Source: Trachythela sp. YZ-2020
Lineage: Eukaryota > Cnidaria > Anthozoa > Malacalcyonacea > Clavulariidae
Direction of reading: 5' to 3'
NCBI GenBank assembly: GCA_016169945.1
Contig: JADLSH010000178.1
Span: 248,001 to 312,000, forward strand
Length of the DNA stretch: 64,000 bases
Under the pieces are notes generated by a model. It was given only the letters and a program-made list of their open reading frames with translations, was not told the DNA's origin and did no database searches. Position numbers and translations under genes: made by a program. Position 1 is the first letter of the stretch, and the number at the start of each line of letters is the position of its first letter. Below, piece by piece: positions 1 to 13,445 of the stretch.

Positions 1-859
1 CAACTTAAGTGAACATTCGGCGCTGGATGTGTTTGATTGCGAATGGCAGTAAACCACGAGAAAATGTGATTTTTAACTAACCTTCAGACATTTAACCCAA
101 GTTAATATAAAGAGACGACGCGATGGACATCCATGATTAAAACCGCGTTTATTTAGTGGAATGTAACGACATGATTAAATATCACTGTATCGAAGGAACA
201 AAGTGCTTTGTTCAAAATATTGAATGACCACGGGGTAAAATTTATAGCTGTGTTTCCGACGTCTGGCCATCGTAATATCCTTCTCCTCACACAGAAGTAG
301 ACCAACTGGTTAAAAATAGTCTGCCTGAAGCTACGACAGTAAAGATCAAATTAAACTATAGGTGAGTTGAGGAATTATATTGTCTTTGCCGATACTGTAC
401 GTCCTCTCAGTGTGCTCTTCGAAAGAACCCTTACGCGCCTAATAGTCATTCTCTTACAAATGTTTTGATATATTTATACTCGTATTTAGAGTATTCCACG
501 AATAAGTATAGCTTCCGACGCAGATTTTCTAGCAAATCTTAAAAACATGTCGCGTATACAAGCGGAAATGCCAGTTTGAACTTTGAAGCCCATCACAAAC
601 TGTTAGAGGATTTAAATAACTTTATATTAATACAATGATTACTGCAAAAGTAATGCAACAAGATTTCGTTTGTCAATTGTTAGGACAAGTTTAGTTTCAT
701 CGTCTGGCATTTATATACAGGATTATATACTGAGCAATATAGCCAAGTAGGAAACATTTAGGGCGCACTAGCTTTGCCGCAATGTAACCTGATCACAGCT
801 GAGCGTCACAGTCTTGTCATGCTTTGATTAGACTGCCTGGCAGGCGTTATTAACCGCAG
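1..859. other. no gene seen
   Basis: AT-rich sequence with no convincing reading frame, exon or repeat boundary. Around 755-785 there is a weak resemblance to part of the 320-bp satellite that follows, so the array may once have begun earlier. Confidence 0.6.
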
Positions 860-3800
860 CTAATAAGGCATTGTCAAAGTCCATGTCACAGTCCATGTCA
901 CATGAATGCCTGTACAGCATGTGTATGACACTTTGTAACTGCAGGTTCTATGCAATATAAATAAAAAATTCAAACTTCTATTTCCTTGGGTTTGGTTCAT
1001 AATGCAAAAAACTACTTGTGACTCAATATCTGCATAATTAGTGTGAAGGTGAGATGGCCCATCTCTAGCCGTCCTGGACAAATGACCCATTTGACACAGG
1101 TAGCACTATTCTGCAGTACAGAGTAAAATATTCAAGTAGGGCGCATTAGGGTGCATTGCTGCTAAGTGGGATAATAAAGCATTAGGTAATTTAGGTGTAA
1201 CAGTCCAGTCATGGCCGTCTTTGATATATATATTGAATGCATGTACAGTATATGTATGACACTTTTGCAAGTTCTGTGCAATATAAATTTACACTTCTAA
1301 TATTTCATTGGGTTTGGTTTATAATGCAAAAAACTACTTGTGTCTCAATTGCTGCACAATTAGTTTGAAGGTGAGATGGCCCATCTCTAGCCGTCCTGGA
1401 CAAATGACCCATTTGACACAGGTAGCACTATTCTGCAGTACAGAGTAAAATACAGTATGCAAGTAGGGGACATTAGGGTGCATTACTGCTAAGTGAGCTA
1501 ATAAAGCATTGGGTGTAACAGTCCAGTTATAGCTGCTTTTGATAGATATTGAATACATGTACAGTATATGTCTGACACTTTGTAGCTGCAGGTTCTGTGC
1601 AATATAAATTTACACTTCTAATATTTCATTGGGTTTGGTTTATAATGCAAAAAAGTACTTGTGACTCAATTGCTGCATAATTAGTGTGAAGGTGAGATGG
1701 CCCATCTCTAGCGATCCTGGACAAATGACCCATTTGACACAGGTAGCACTATTCTGCAGTACAGAGTAAAATACAGTATGCAAGTAGGGGGCATTAGGGT
1801 GCATTGCTGCTAAGTGAGCTAATAAAGCATTAGGTGTAACAGCCCAGTCATGGCCGTCTTTGATATATATATTGAATGCATGTACAGTATATGTATGACA
1901 CTTTGTAACTGCAGGTTCTATGCAATATAAGTTTACACTTGTAATATTTCATTGGGTTTGGTTTATAATACATAAAAGTACTTGTGTCTCAATTGCTGCA
2001 TAATTAGTGTGAAAGTGAGATGGCCCATCTCTAGCGATCCTGGACAAATGACCCATTTGACACAGGTAGCACTATTCTGCAGTACAGAGTAAAATACAGT
2101 ATGCAAGTAGGGGGAATTAGGGTGCATTGCTGCTAAGTGAGCTAATAAAGCATTGGGTATAACAGTCCAGTTATAGCCGCCTTTGATATATATTGAATAC
2201 ATCTACAGTATATGTATGACACTTTGTAGTTGCTGGTCATATGCAAAATAAATTTACACTTGTAATATTTCATTGGGTTTGGTTTATAATGCAAAAAGTA
2301 CTTGTGTCTCAATTGCTGCACAATTAGTGTGAAGGTGAGATGGCCCATCTCCAGCCGTCCTGGACAAATGACCCATTTGACACAGGTAGCACTATTCTGC
2401 AGTTACAGAGTAAAATATTCAAGTACGGGACATTAGGCTGCATTGCTGCTAAGTGAGCTAATAAAGCATTAGGTGTAACAGTCCAGTCATGGCCGTCTTT
2501 GATATATATATTGAATGCATGTACAGTATATGTATGACACTTTGTAACTGCAGGTTTTATGCAATATAAATTTACACTTGTAATATTTCATTGGGTTTGG
2601 TTTATAATACATAAAAGTACTTGTGTCTCAATTGCTGCATAATTAGTGTGAAGGTGAGATGGCCCATCTCTAGCCGTCCTGGACAAATGACCCATTTGAC
2701 ACAGGTAGCACTATTCTGCAGTACAAAGTAAAATACAATATGCAAGTAGGGGAAATTAGGGTGCATTGCTGATAAGTGAGCTAATAAAGCATTGGGTGTA
2801 ACAGTCCAGTCATAGCCGCCGTTGATAGATATTGAATACATGTACAGTATATGTATGACACTTTGTAGCTGCAGGTTTTATGCAATATAAATTTACACTT
2901 GTAATATTTCATTGGGTTTGGTTTATAATACATAAACGTACTTGTGTCTCAATTGCTGCACAATTAGTGTGAAGGTGAGATGGCCCATCTCTAGCCGTCC
3001 TGGACAAATGACCCATTTGACACAGGTAGCACTATTCTGCAGTGACAGAGTAAAATATTCAAGTACGGGACATTAGGCTGCATTGCTGCTAAGTGAGCTA
3101 ATAAAGCGTTAGGTGTAACAGTCCAGTCATGGCCGTCTTTGATATATATATTGAATGCATGTACAGTATATGTATGACACTTTGTAACTGCAGGTTCTAT
3201 GCAATATAAATTTACACTTGTAATATTTCATTGGGTTTGGTTTATAATACATAAAAGTACTTGTGTCTCAATTGCTGCACAATTAGTGTGAAGGTGAGAT
3301 GGCCCATCTCTAGCCGTCCTGGACAAATGACCCATTTGACACAGGTAGCACTATTCTGCAGTACAGAGTAAAATACAGTATGCAAGTAGGGGGAATTAGG
3401 GTGCATTGCTGCTAAGTGAGCTAATAAAGCATTGGGTGTAACAGTCCAGTTATAGCCACCTTTGATAGATATTGAATACATCTACAGTATATGTATGACA
3501 CTTTGTATTTACTGGTCATATGCAAAATAAATTTAAACTTGTAATATTTCATTGGGTTTGGTTTATAATGCAAAAAGTACTTGTGTCTCAATTGCTGCAC
3601 AATTAGTGTGAAGGTGAGATGGCCCATCTCTAGCCGTCCTGGACAAATGACCCATTTGACACAGGTAGCACTATTCTGCAGTTACAGAGTAAAATATTCA
3701 AGTACGGGACATTAGGCTGCATTGCTGCTAAGTGAGCTAATAAAGCATTAGGTGTAACAGTCCAGTCATGGCCGTCTTTGATATATATATTGAATGCATG

Positions 3801-4510
3801 TACAGTATATGTATGACACTTTGTAACTGCAGGTTTTATGCACTATAAATTTACACTTGTAATATTTCATTGGGTTTGGTTTATAATACATAAAAGTACT
3901 TGTGTCTCAATTGCTGCATAATTAGTGTGAAGGTGAGATGGCCCATCTCTAGCCGTCCTGGACAAATGACCCATTTGACACAGGTAGCACTATTCTGCAG
4001 TACAAAGTAAAATACAGTATGCAAGTAGGGGGCATTAGGGTGCATTGCTGATAAGTGAGCTAATAAAGCATTGGGTGTAACAGTCCAGTCATAGCCGCCG
4101 TTGATAGATATTGAATACATGTACAGTATATATATGTATGACACTTTGTAGCTGCAGGTTTTATGCAATATAAATTTACACTTGTAATATTTCATTGGGT
4201 TTGGTTTATAATACATAAACGTACTTGTGTCTCAATTGCTGCATAATTAGTGTGAAGGTGAGATGGCCCATCTCTAGCCGACCCATTTGACACAGGTAGC
4301 ACTATTCTGCAGTGCAGAGTAAAATATTAAAGTGGGGGACATCATGGTGCATTGCTGCTAAGTGAGCTAATAAAGCATTGGGTGCAAGAGTCCAGTCATT
4401 GGTATATATTATGCAAAAAGCTGCTTGAGTTCAAGTGTAAAGGTGAGAAGTTAAGGGCACGTTTATATTAAAGTTACCATGTGGGGCAGATATGATAAGG
4501 GTTCATTGCT
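860..4510. repeat. 320-bp satellite array with 4-mer higher-order structure
   Basis: Eleven recognisable monomers, anchored on the string GGACAAATGACCC at 1076, 1398, 1719, 2042, 2362, 2681, 3002, 3321, 3641 and 3960, plus an eleventh copy near 4279 that has lost about 13 bases. Spacing is 319-323 bp. From about 1960 the monomers alternate by type at the site after GGGTTTGGTTTATAAT: ACATAAAAG (A), GCAAAAAG (B), A, ACATAAACG (C), then A, B, A, C again, giving a 1,280-bp higher-order unit present twice. A second marker (CTGGTCATATGCAAAATAAA near 2230 and 3508) repeats at the same 1,280-bp distance. Short minus-strand ORFs here merely follow the repeat and are not treated as genes. The array decays into partial copies by about 4,500. 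Confidence 0.95.
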
Positions 4511-5539
4511 GCAATTAAGAGCTAATAGGGAAGATTTAATTATTTCGCCCATGTCAAGATAAATGTTAATACAAGCCTATTTTCAGAATTCCCATTGGGG
4601 ACTGAATTAGTCTTGCAAAAGATATGGTAAAATGATAACACTGCATGCATAGGGGGCACCTTGCAGTATTCCCAAGGGCATTGTCCTGTGTAATTGAGTA
4701 AAATGTATAAACAGACAGAACGATTCTACAAATATTTAATCAAACTAATTAAGGGTAATGTTAACATATTTGTACAATACAATTCAACGTGTTCTGCATG
4801 AACAAATTATCGAATTAACAAAAGCAAGAACTACACGAATGTTGAATGCTATACCCCTTATATATTTTATATAATAGTTTAGCCCTTGCAGTGTTTTGTC
4901 TTCTTTGTTAATGTATATATTTTGCCTTCTATGTTATGTATAGATATAATGCGTTTGTTCCTTGAGCATATTATAACTGCATTTTTTCATTTTTGGTAGG
5001 CATCTTCCACGCATGACACTTAGTTCAAGGCACTCTATGCAGAAAATGACTTCAAATTCCATATCAATTGTTGGTCTGGTCGCTGCTACCCAGACGGAAC
5101 ACCGAACTTGCCGGCCTTGGATGCAACAGACATTATTCCATTCGTTTCTCAACTTAGAAATGATGTTTATTATTGTGACATTTAAACTGTCCCATAGCCC
5201 TAGATTAAATTGTGTTTTATAAATAAGTCTGAAATCAATTTACGTTTGGGCATATTTCTTACTATCAAAAAAATAAAACCAAATGCAAATATGGAAACCC
5301 GCGAATATATTGTACTGTACTACACACGGAATTGGACAGTTTAATAGTAACAATTCAATCTAGGTTATCGTGTTTTAGAACGTCTTGTTTTGTTTGTTCA
5401 CAATGTAACATTTTTGCCTTTTATAGTGACTGTAATCATAACATGCTGTAATAGACCTCTTCTGCTACCGTCTGAAAAACATTATAAACATTTAAGACAG
5501 TTTAAGTCAAAGTGTATTTGCGTTATTATTTATTTACGT
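4511..5539. other. no gene seen
   Basis: AT-rich unique-looking sequence after the satellite. Short ORFs on both strands near 4934-5222 overlap each other and show no recognisable domain, so none is called. Confidence 0.5.
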
Positions 5540-6010
5540 AACGTTGTGCTATTTTAGCACAGCTAAAGATGTGTTGTTCAGGAACCCCAATGTCCTGCGG
5601 TTTAGCACATTTAAAGTCGTGCTGTTTCAGCACGGCTAAAGTCATGTTGTTTCAGCACATCTAAGGTCGTGTTGTTTCAGCACATCTAAAGTCGTGTTGT
5701 TTCAGCACATCTAAAGTCGTGTTGTTTCAGCACAACTGAAGGTGTGTTAAGGAAACACGTCTTTAGATGTGCTAAACCAACACATCTTTAAGGTGTGCTA
5801 TCTTAGCACACATGGAGGCGTTAGTAACACACCTATGCGTGTTTCCTAACGCACCATTTGAAGTAACACAGCTAAAGGTGTGTTGTTTTTTGGACAAGCC
5901 AAAAACACATCTTTTGTTGTGCTACTGTAACACATATTAGTATGTCACCTAAACACACCTTAACATGTGTTGTTTTGTGGACAAAAAAGTTGTGTTACTC
6001 AAACACACCT
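5540..6010. repeat. cluster of 25-bp modules in both orientations
   Basis: The string TTTCAGCAC recurs with a period of exactly 25 bp (starting near 5625, 5650, 5675, 5700, 5725; a TTTAGCAC variant at 5600). The unit reads roughly GTGTTGTTTCAGCACATCTA plus AAGTC. From about 5745 the same words (AACACACCT, GTGTTGTTT, CACATCTTT) continue in mixed orientation up to the LINE junction near 6020, so the whole 470 bp is rich in short hairpins. It may be the subterminal region of a DNA transposon or a small satellite. No coding potential. Confidence 0.8.
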
Positions 6011-6019
6011 ATTTTTTAG

Positions 6020-8262
6020 AGTGTGTCTGTTACTCACTCCAAAGCTGAAAGAAAAGGTGAAGGCGATTTCTCGAAAAGTGCGCCTGACGAAATGTAGTAA
6101 CTTAATTGAACTGAGTATCCATCTGAATAGGCAGAACTGGGAATTGGTTTATGCTACTAATGAGATTGACGATAAAGTTAGTGCTTTCACAAGTACTATC
6201 ATGTGCATTCTCAATAAAACGGTGCCCAAACGTATTATACGTTTCCACCCCTCAGATAAACCCTGGATCACCCCGCGTATTAAGCATGAAATAATAGCCA
6301 GACAAAAAGCCTTTACATCAGGAAACAAATCAAGGTATAAAGTATTATGCGACAAAGTTTCTTCACTTATATCCAATGCAAAGAAAACGTACTACCAATC
6401 GAAAGCGGAAAATACACGTGAAATGAACCCGGCAAAGTGGCATAAAACTATATACGAACTTGCTGCCGTTAACGAATGTAATCGTCAATTCTCAGCTGCC
6501 TCCACAGATGACCTAGTTGAACGCTTACAACAAAGTTTCACTAAGCCTTGGCAGACTACCATACCAAATGAAATTCCGAAACTAGGGGAAGTCGAACACC
6601 TACTCAAGAACATCGCGCCCGCACTACCTTCGATCGGTCAAATCAAGGCAATTCTTAAGCACCTAAACCCTAGGAAAGCTAGTGGTTCGGACGATATTCC
6701 TGCATGGTTACTGAGTCGTTATAGCGAAGAGCTTGCTCCTGTTATCCATAACATCATCTGCTGTAGCATCTCCCAGTCTAAATACCCGACCTTATATAAA
6801 CATGCTTTAGTCACCCCTGTGTCCAAAGTGAACCCCCCGAATGATATAGATAATGACTTCCGGCAGATTTCAGCTATCGCAAATGGCAAAAATCCTAGAA
6901 ACCATACAACTCAAATTGAATAAAAGCGACCTTAAGATCAAAGAAAATCAACATGCATTTACACATGGTAGATCAACAGTATCTGCATTAGCGAGTATTA
7001 CCCAAAATTGGTACAATAAGACTGAAAATTCACGTGATGGAAGAATGGGGATCCACGCTTTATTTATCGATTTTCGTAAAGCGTTCGATTTGGTCGACCA
7101 TGGTCTGCTTCTAAGAAAACTCGCGGAATTGAATGTATCAAAGTCTTTTTGGTTATGGACGCGGAGTTTTTAGAAGGAAGGAGCCAGCAAGTAAAACTTG
7201 GTGAGAGCTTATCATCTTCTAGGCCTTGTCCTCCCGGAGTCCCCCAGGGTTCTGTTATCTCACCAACATTGTTTAATGTTCATGTTAACGACCTTGAAGA
7301 CTGTATTCCTAACTATTTTCAGATTAATACGCATAAATACGCTGATGATTGCACTCAGGATGAGGCAATCTCATATTGCTCTACTAGTAACATGCAAATG
7401 GTGCTTGATTTAATGAATGACTGGGCCTTCAGAAATAAGATGGAACTTAACGCAAAAAAGACTAAAGATATGTGGATCTGTTTTAAAGAAGGTATTCCCG
7501 AACCACCTTTACTTACGATTGGTAATGATGTGATTGAAAGAGTTAAATCGTTTAAGCTGCTGGGCCTTTGGTGTAATAATACCCTTAAATGGAACACACA
7601 TGTCGAAGAAATTACAAGAAAGGCAAGCAAACGTTTATTCCACCTTCGGGAATGTCGTCAGCTAATCTACCGACAGAAGTAGGTCTAACCTGTTACCTCT
7701 CCAAAATCAGACCGGTATTGGAATACGCGTCCCCAATATGGAGTGGATTACCACAATACTTAATAGATGAGGTGGAGAATATCCAAACTAGAAGTCAAAA
7801 ATACTTGCCCTGCCGTCCGACCTACTTCAGTCTCTTGAAGAACGTCGTAATATGCTCGCCATTCGTGAATATAAGAAAATTATTGATGATGAAACACATC
7901 CATGCAGAAAATATATACCAGATATCGTGACGAAAAATATGATCTAAGAACAGTAAATACTCTCCCACAATTTTTCTCACATACTCAAAGGCACAAACTC
8001 GTTTATCCCAAGAACAAATGCGTTATTATAATCTAAATTTTATACTCTTTTGCTCTTAACATTTTTACTATATTTGTCATAATAAATTTTACTCAACTGC
8101 CAAATTTAACTTGTGGCAATTTTGGCAGTATATATATACACTGTATATAACATATACTATACTTAACACAATGTACATATACTCGTATCAACTTTATAAA
8201 CTGTAAATCCATTGTAATTTTATACTAAAGATGGATATCAATAAATTATTATTATTATTATT
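6020..8262 (+). mobile_element. 5'-truncated non-LTR retrotransposon (CR1/L2-like LINE)
   Basis: A reverse transcriptase reading frame in several broken pieces is followed by an AT-rich 3' region ending in a TTA/ATT triplet tail (about 8241-8262), a typical LINE 3' end. The endonuclease domain is absent: homology begins in the pre-RT linker right after the 25-bp repeat cluster, as expected of 5' truncation on insertion. The exact 5' junction is near 6010-6030. Confidence 0.9.
6030..7930 (+). pseudogene. LINE reverse transcriptase, frameshifted
   Basis: Would reverse-transcribe its own RNA at the insertion site (target-primed reverse transcription). Visible blocks in order: pre-RT linker with KPWITPRIK (near 6260), RT block with LNPRKASGSDDIPAWLL (near 6670) and FRQISAI (near 6860), QHAFTHGRSTVSAL (near 6950), catalytic block FIDFRKAFDLVDHGLL (near 7065), PPGVPQGSVISPTLFNVHVN (near 7230), the YADD active-site box (near 7340), then the thumb region and EYASPIWSGLPQYL (near 7725). 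The reading frame changes near 6870, near 7160 and near 7660, so at least three indels separate the blocks. Both catalytic aspartate blocks survive. It is a dead copy. Confidence 0.92.
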
Positions 8263-8340
8263 ATACATCAAACAAAAAACAAAATGATATAGTTTTGTAA
8301 CAGGGGAATGTCTTTGTTAACTGGCGACCATTGAGTCCTC

Positions 8341-9030
<690 letters not shown>

Positions 9031-9520
9031 GACCTCGCTGTGACGCTATCAAAGCTAAACTTGACAATATGATTCAACCTATATAACTATGTCTACTAAT
9101 ATCTTAAGCGATACATAGAATAAACAAAATGTTTATGATTTATAAATGCATGAACGGCCTAACTCCTCCATATCTGGCCGACTTATTTCACAGACGAATG
9201 GAATTAAACGATCGTGTGACAAGAAACAACTCACTACACATCCCCTTATGCGCAACAACAACAGGACAGAGAAGTTTCAGATATAGAGCTGTGAAGTTAT
9301 GGAATAGTTTAGATAAAGAATTTAAAAAACTTCCGTTAAATAGGCCTAACATTTAAAACAAAATTAAAGCGTAGCATGTTAAATCAATACTTTGAAAGGT
9401 GAACAAAATCTTAATATCTCATTTTATAAACTTATTATATATCTTACCTTTCTTACTACTCCATATCTTGTAAATAGTATTAAATAGTTAATTTTTTATT
9501 GTAAATAAGAATAATAATAA
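9031..9520 (+). mobile_element. LINE 3' fragment (C-terminal RT tail)
   Basis: The frame at 9129-9356 reads MFMIYKCMNGLTPPYLADLF and later TTTGQRSFRYRAVKLWNSL, the standard C-terminal tail of CR1/L2-type LINE ORF2 proteins. It is followed by an AT-rich 3' region with an AATAATAATAA stretch near 9508-9520. Only the last fifth of ORF2 remains. 9521-9913 holds nothing I can name. Confidence 0.8.
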
Positions 9521-10503
9521 TAGTAATAACCATAAATACATTCATCAATAATCGTAATTACTGATACAGCCTATTGCACAAACGCACAGCTATAAGTATT
9601 TTATAATAATAAACATACTTTGAAAACTAGAACAAGAAAGTGAATGAATGATAATCGAATCTCCATACCATATTACTAGTAATTGTTTCTCCGTTCAAAA
9701 ACATGGCCATGCTTTGGTTTCTACCGAGGCCATATTATTTCTATGTGGCCATCTAAGACATCCATATATATTTGCTGCTTCGCTGCATTCAATAGCACGT
9801 CGTGATAAAAGTATCAATTCGCTTCATCATTTGTCTATTTCGTACTTGGACTAAAATTGTCTCTTATAAAATAAACAAGACTTACCGACTTAATCAAAAT
9901 GGAACCTTCGCACTTAAGGTGGCTCCATTCACTTTTCTGCCTAAGAGGCTAAAATTTGATAATTTCCTTTTTAACATACGTACATGGTTTAAACTTCCAT
10001 ACAATTATAGCACATTAAAGGCTTGTTACAATTAAAAATAAATATTTAAAAATAGGGCGTTTCCATAACGACTATCACGAAAAAAATGTTGCCAAAAACG
10101 ACGATAATATTGTAGTTTTCTCAATTTTTTTAAAAATTAGTTCGGTGACCCCCAATTTTTAAATGATAAATCATTAACTTTAGTACAAAGAAATTTAAAA
10201 AATGCAAATTTAAAAAAAATTAAGTGGATTCAGATTTTTAAATTTTTCTTCGTGAACGCTACAGGTGCATATCTTTTTATGTACAAATTTTCAGAGTGAC
10301 GTACAGAACTCGAACTATGGTAATTTCTTGCTAGGCGAGGCTGTTTTTTTTCTTCGGCACGATTAATGATTTTACTTTTTATTAATGATTTTAAATTTCG
10401 CAAGCGCAGTTCTAGATAAACACGCACATCCCACGCAATCGATAAAAGTTGTTTACTTGTTTTATATCTCGAACGTGCGGTGCCAGTGTGGGTAGAGTGT
10501 AGC

Positions 10504-10681
10504 AAATATTCGGCGGTTGACTGTTGTGTAAAATGACCTGAAAATACATAAGGAACTTCGACGTTTCGAGCGAAGGCCTTTCTAATAACTTCCAGACGAG
10601 GGGCCTTCGCTCGAAACATCGAAGTTCTTATTGTATTTTTCAGGTAGTTTTACACAACAGTCAACTGCCGAATATTTACTT
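10504..10681. repeat. foldback hairpin, ~78-bp arms
   Basis: The arm at about 10504-10582 (includes ATTCGGCGGTTGACTG and TTTCGAGCGAAGGCC) is repeated inverted at about 10600-10680 (GGCCTTCGCTCGAAAC ... CAGTCAACTGCCGAAT), separated by about 18 bp. Arms are roughly 90% identical. It abuts the left TTAA of the inner element at 10685. The minus-strand ORFs across it are artefacts. Confidence 0.9.
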
Positions 10682-10688
10682 GTTTTAA

Positions 10689-12269
10689 GGTGGCTCCCTG
10701 CAGTAATGAATGAGATGATCGCGGGACGAGAGTAAAAAACGCGAGGCAAGTACGTGGACTTTCCCACGCAAATTCGACGACCAAAAGAAACAAAGATATT
10801 TCGCGCGGGTTTTTAAAATAATTTTTACCATTCTGAAATATTTGTAATGAAAAAACTTTCAATAATTCTTAGTTTTATGTGACAAAGCATCAATAACACC
10901 GATGAGTGATTTTAACTGTGATACCAATATCGCTTGGATAAAAAAATCTTGACAGTGAATTTTTCAAAAACATTTTAGATATAATGTTCACTAATAAGAG
11001 TTTAAACATTTATTAACTATTGTATAAAAACTATTAAAGGTTATAAAAGTCGTTTAGTGATACTTGCATGTTTTTACAAGTTAAACAGTAAAAATATGAC
11101 AGTTCTATAGCAAAATACCGACTTGTACATCTTCAGCAAAATTACAAAACTAGGCAAAAATATGTCCAGCTGTACGGCTGTTGAAGCTCGTGAACTGAGT
11201 AAATGGCAGTATTCAAGTGGACTTAAATCGATCTAACCCTTCACAGTATTTCTTGGTTGTCCATGGCTCTCAAATATATTGAATAAACGTCAAAATCAAA
11301 AGATAAAAACAACATTTGCCACTCGTTTCTGCACGACGAAAGCACATCTTGCGCCCGCAAACTATCATTCACTAGTCAGCGACGCTTTTATATAAGGGAA
11401 ATTTCGCAATTCGTGAAGCTGTTGACCCAATATTTTACCTTTATATGCTTTTTACTCTTTAGTTTCATCGCAGGGCATATTTTAAGGATTTCTAAGTGGG
11501 GAGCAATTTGTGAAAAAGGGCCCTTAATCTGAGTGCTGAAGGCGCGAGCCTTGTAGGGGTCCGCGGGAGTTTTTTATCGGGAAAATTTTGAAATCTGGAG
11601 CTCTGAAATTGCCAAGCGAATAGTATTTCAATGTTTCAACTAAAACTTTAAAAAAGTCTAACTATATAAGCCATAAAAACAATATTTCGTTAAACACAGG
11701 CAAATAATTTACTTTGTAAACGACCCAATGTATAAAGGGCCCAGGGAGTGGGGGGCCAATTTTTTGTGAGTGAGGGGCCATCAAGGGGGCCTGGGGGGCC
11801 AATTGGCCCCCCAGTATATATGTTAAAATATACCTTGTTTCATCGATAACCTACTTTCAAATTTTGACCACAAGTTTTAATTTTGGTAAATTTTGTATAT
11901 TTCAATTTAAAAAAAATATCACCAGTGTAGAAATCTTTATTTAAAATTTTCGAGTTTAAAAAAATTGCACACTAGCGATTTTGACTAAACTTTCATAATA
12001 GTTTCAAAACATCATACTTAAAACTTATATGAAATAAAAAAGATGGGTCACCGACTTTGTTTTTTAGATACGGACAATTTTATGCGCATAGTAACCACAT
12101 TGTAGGCGAACGTCTTGTTACCATCGCAACGATGACAATACCTGAACCTGGTTTTAAATACTCCATAGATGACGAATATTACCCTCGAGTATAAAAAACT
12201 TCGTCATCTGCGATAATACTCGTTTAAAAACGATTTATTATAAAGCTAGAATAACTGTAGGGAGCCACC
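10689..12269. mobile_element. inner TTAA-flanked non-autonomous DNA transposon
   Basis: Termini GGTGGCTCCCTGCAGTAAT (left) and the inverse of GGTGGCTCCCTACAGTTAT (right), flanked by TTAA at 10685-10688 and 12270-12273. Length 1,581 bp. No coding region recognised. A related end (GGAGGCTCCCTACAG after TTTAA) occurs at 57937, so this family is present elsewhere in the window. Confidence 0.75.
11791..11814. repeat. 24-bp perfect palindrome
   Basis: Reads CTGGGGGGCCAA then its exact reverse complement TTGGCCCCCCAG. It sits in a G-rich stretch (11739-11814) that repeats the word GGGGGCC several times. Confidence 0.95.
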
Positions 12270-13002
12270 TTAATATAGCTTTTGTGTTTTGTACTTGCAG
12301 TGGCTAATAATGCGAACAATTTTTACGATTTACACGCTAACAAATAATGGTAAATTCCAAGAAAACGGAAAGAATTATCTCAAACCGAATCTTTATTGCA
12401 TTGTTTGACATAAGATATATATGACATGTATGAATATATTTTTTTTTACGTAAACGCAGTTTTCGACTTCGGCTTTCGTGACTTCATAGTCTAAATTGTT
12501 TTCACGTTGTTGTCGCCATTAAAAGTTGTTTAATTAAAGCGAGAAATGGTGTTTCACTAAAGCCTTTTGTTACTGACTAAGCTTACTCTTTTACATGCAA
12601 AAACAAATCCGAAGATCCAAGATATGGAGATATTTAATATTGATGAAAAGTAAAAAATTATTCGCCGTTTAACTTGGTAGATTTTGAAGTTAAAACTTTG
12701 TCTTAAATAGCGACTGACAATTAAATTTAAACGATAACTAAGTAGAAACTTGTTTTTTAGGAAAGTAAAACCATAGAAACAACTAAGATTATCGAAGTAA
12801 ACTTGATTTGCACTTGATTTTTGGCTTTGAAAACTGTACTTATTTTTGCGTGATTTTTACATGCAATTTTCGCGCCAAAACACGAACCATGCAATGTGCG
12901 AAATTAGGGTTCCCTATGACGAAAGGGTATCGAGCCACCTTAACAATGCACATAAATGACATAATGCAAAATTCATTGTTCAATTCCGAACTCCCCAAGA
13001 AG

Positions 13003-13068
13003 CACAGGGTGCAGAGGAGTCAATTTCGATTAGAAAAATAATTACCTTGTTGATTATAATCTTTGATA
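13003..13068 (+). repeat. left terminal inverted repeat of the 11.8-kb element
   Basis: 66 bp beginning CACAGGGTGCAGAGGAGTCA and continuing through ACCTTGTTGATTATAATCTT; matches the reverse complement of 24729-24798 with a 4-5 bp indel and a few substitutions. Confidence 0.92.
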
Positions 13069-13445
13069 TTCGTTACAAAATTAGTGAAATATAATCCATA
13101 TTATCAGATAAAAACACATAAAATATACACTTGTCGTCGAAATGGTAAATCATACTTCATGTTACTTCATGTAACATCAACCAAAATTAATATACTCCGC
13201 TGTCTTGCATTACTGTGGGCTCGCGCTTCCCGAAATGATTGGCTTACAATATAATATAGAGTAAAGGGAAGAAACAGCCGACGGGTTGATATTGTAGAAT
13301 TGCTATAACTTGCTTAATATTTCTTAAAAAGCCATAATTTTTGGTGTGCAATCTAGAAATGATGTGTTCTAACTACTTTATGAAAAAAATTTCAATAAAA
13401 GGACGTTAAACCTACATATTTGACGACCGATATTCATGGATTAAT

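Larger units (their letters stand above)
9918..12939. mobile_element. outer TTAA-flanked non-autonomous DNA transposon
   Basis: Left end TTAA then GGTGGCTCC (TTAA at 9914-9917), right end CGAGCCACC then TTAA (12940-12943): short inverted termini GGTGGCTC with a TTAA duplication, the target preference of piggyBac and Kolobok elements. No transposase frame inside, so non-autonomous. It contains the inner element 10689-12269, which uses the same terminal words. The two outer ends could instead belong to two different decayed copies. Confidence 0.55.

Noticed and set aside
860..4216. Series of similar 68-111-residue minus-strand ORFs
   Set aside because: They repeat with the 320-bp satellite, shift with each monomer and have no domain; repeat artefact.
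5619..5745. CRISPR-like array from the 25-bp periodicity
   Set aside because: Units are contiguous with no unique spacers and the genome is eukaryotic.
10230..10862. Minus-strand ORFs across the foldback
   Set aside because: They read through inverted arms and TTAA-element ends; no conserved protein feature.
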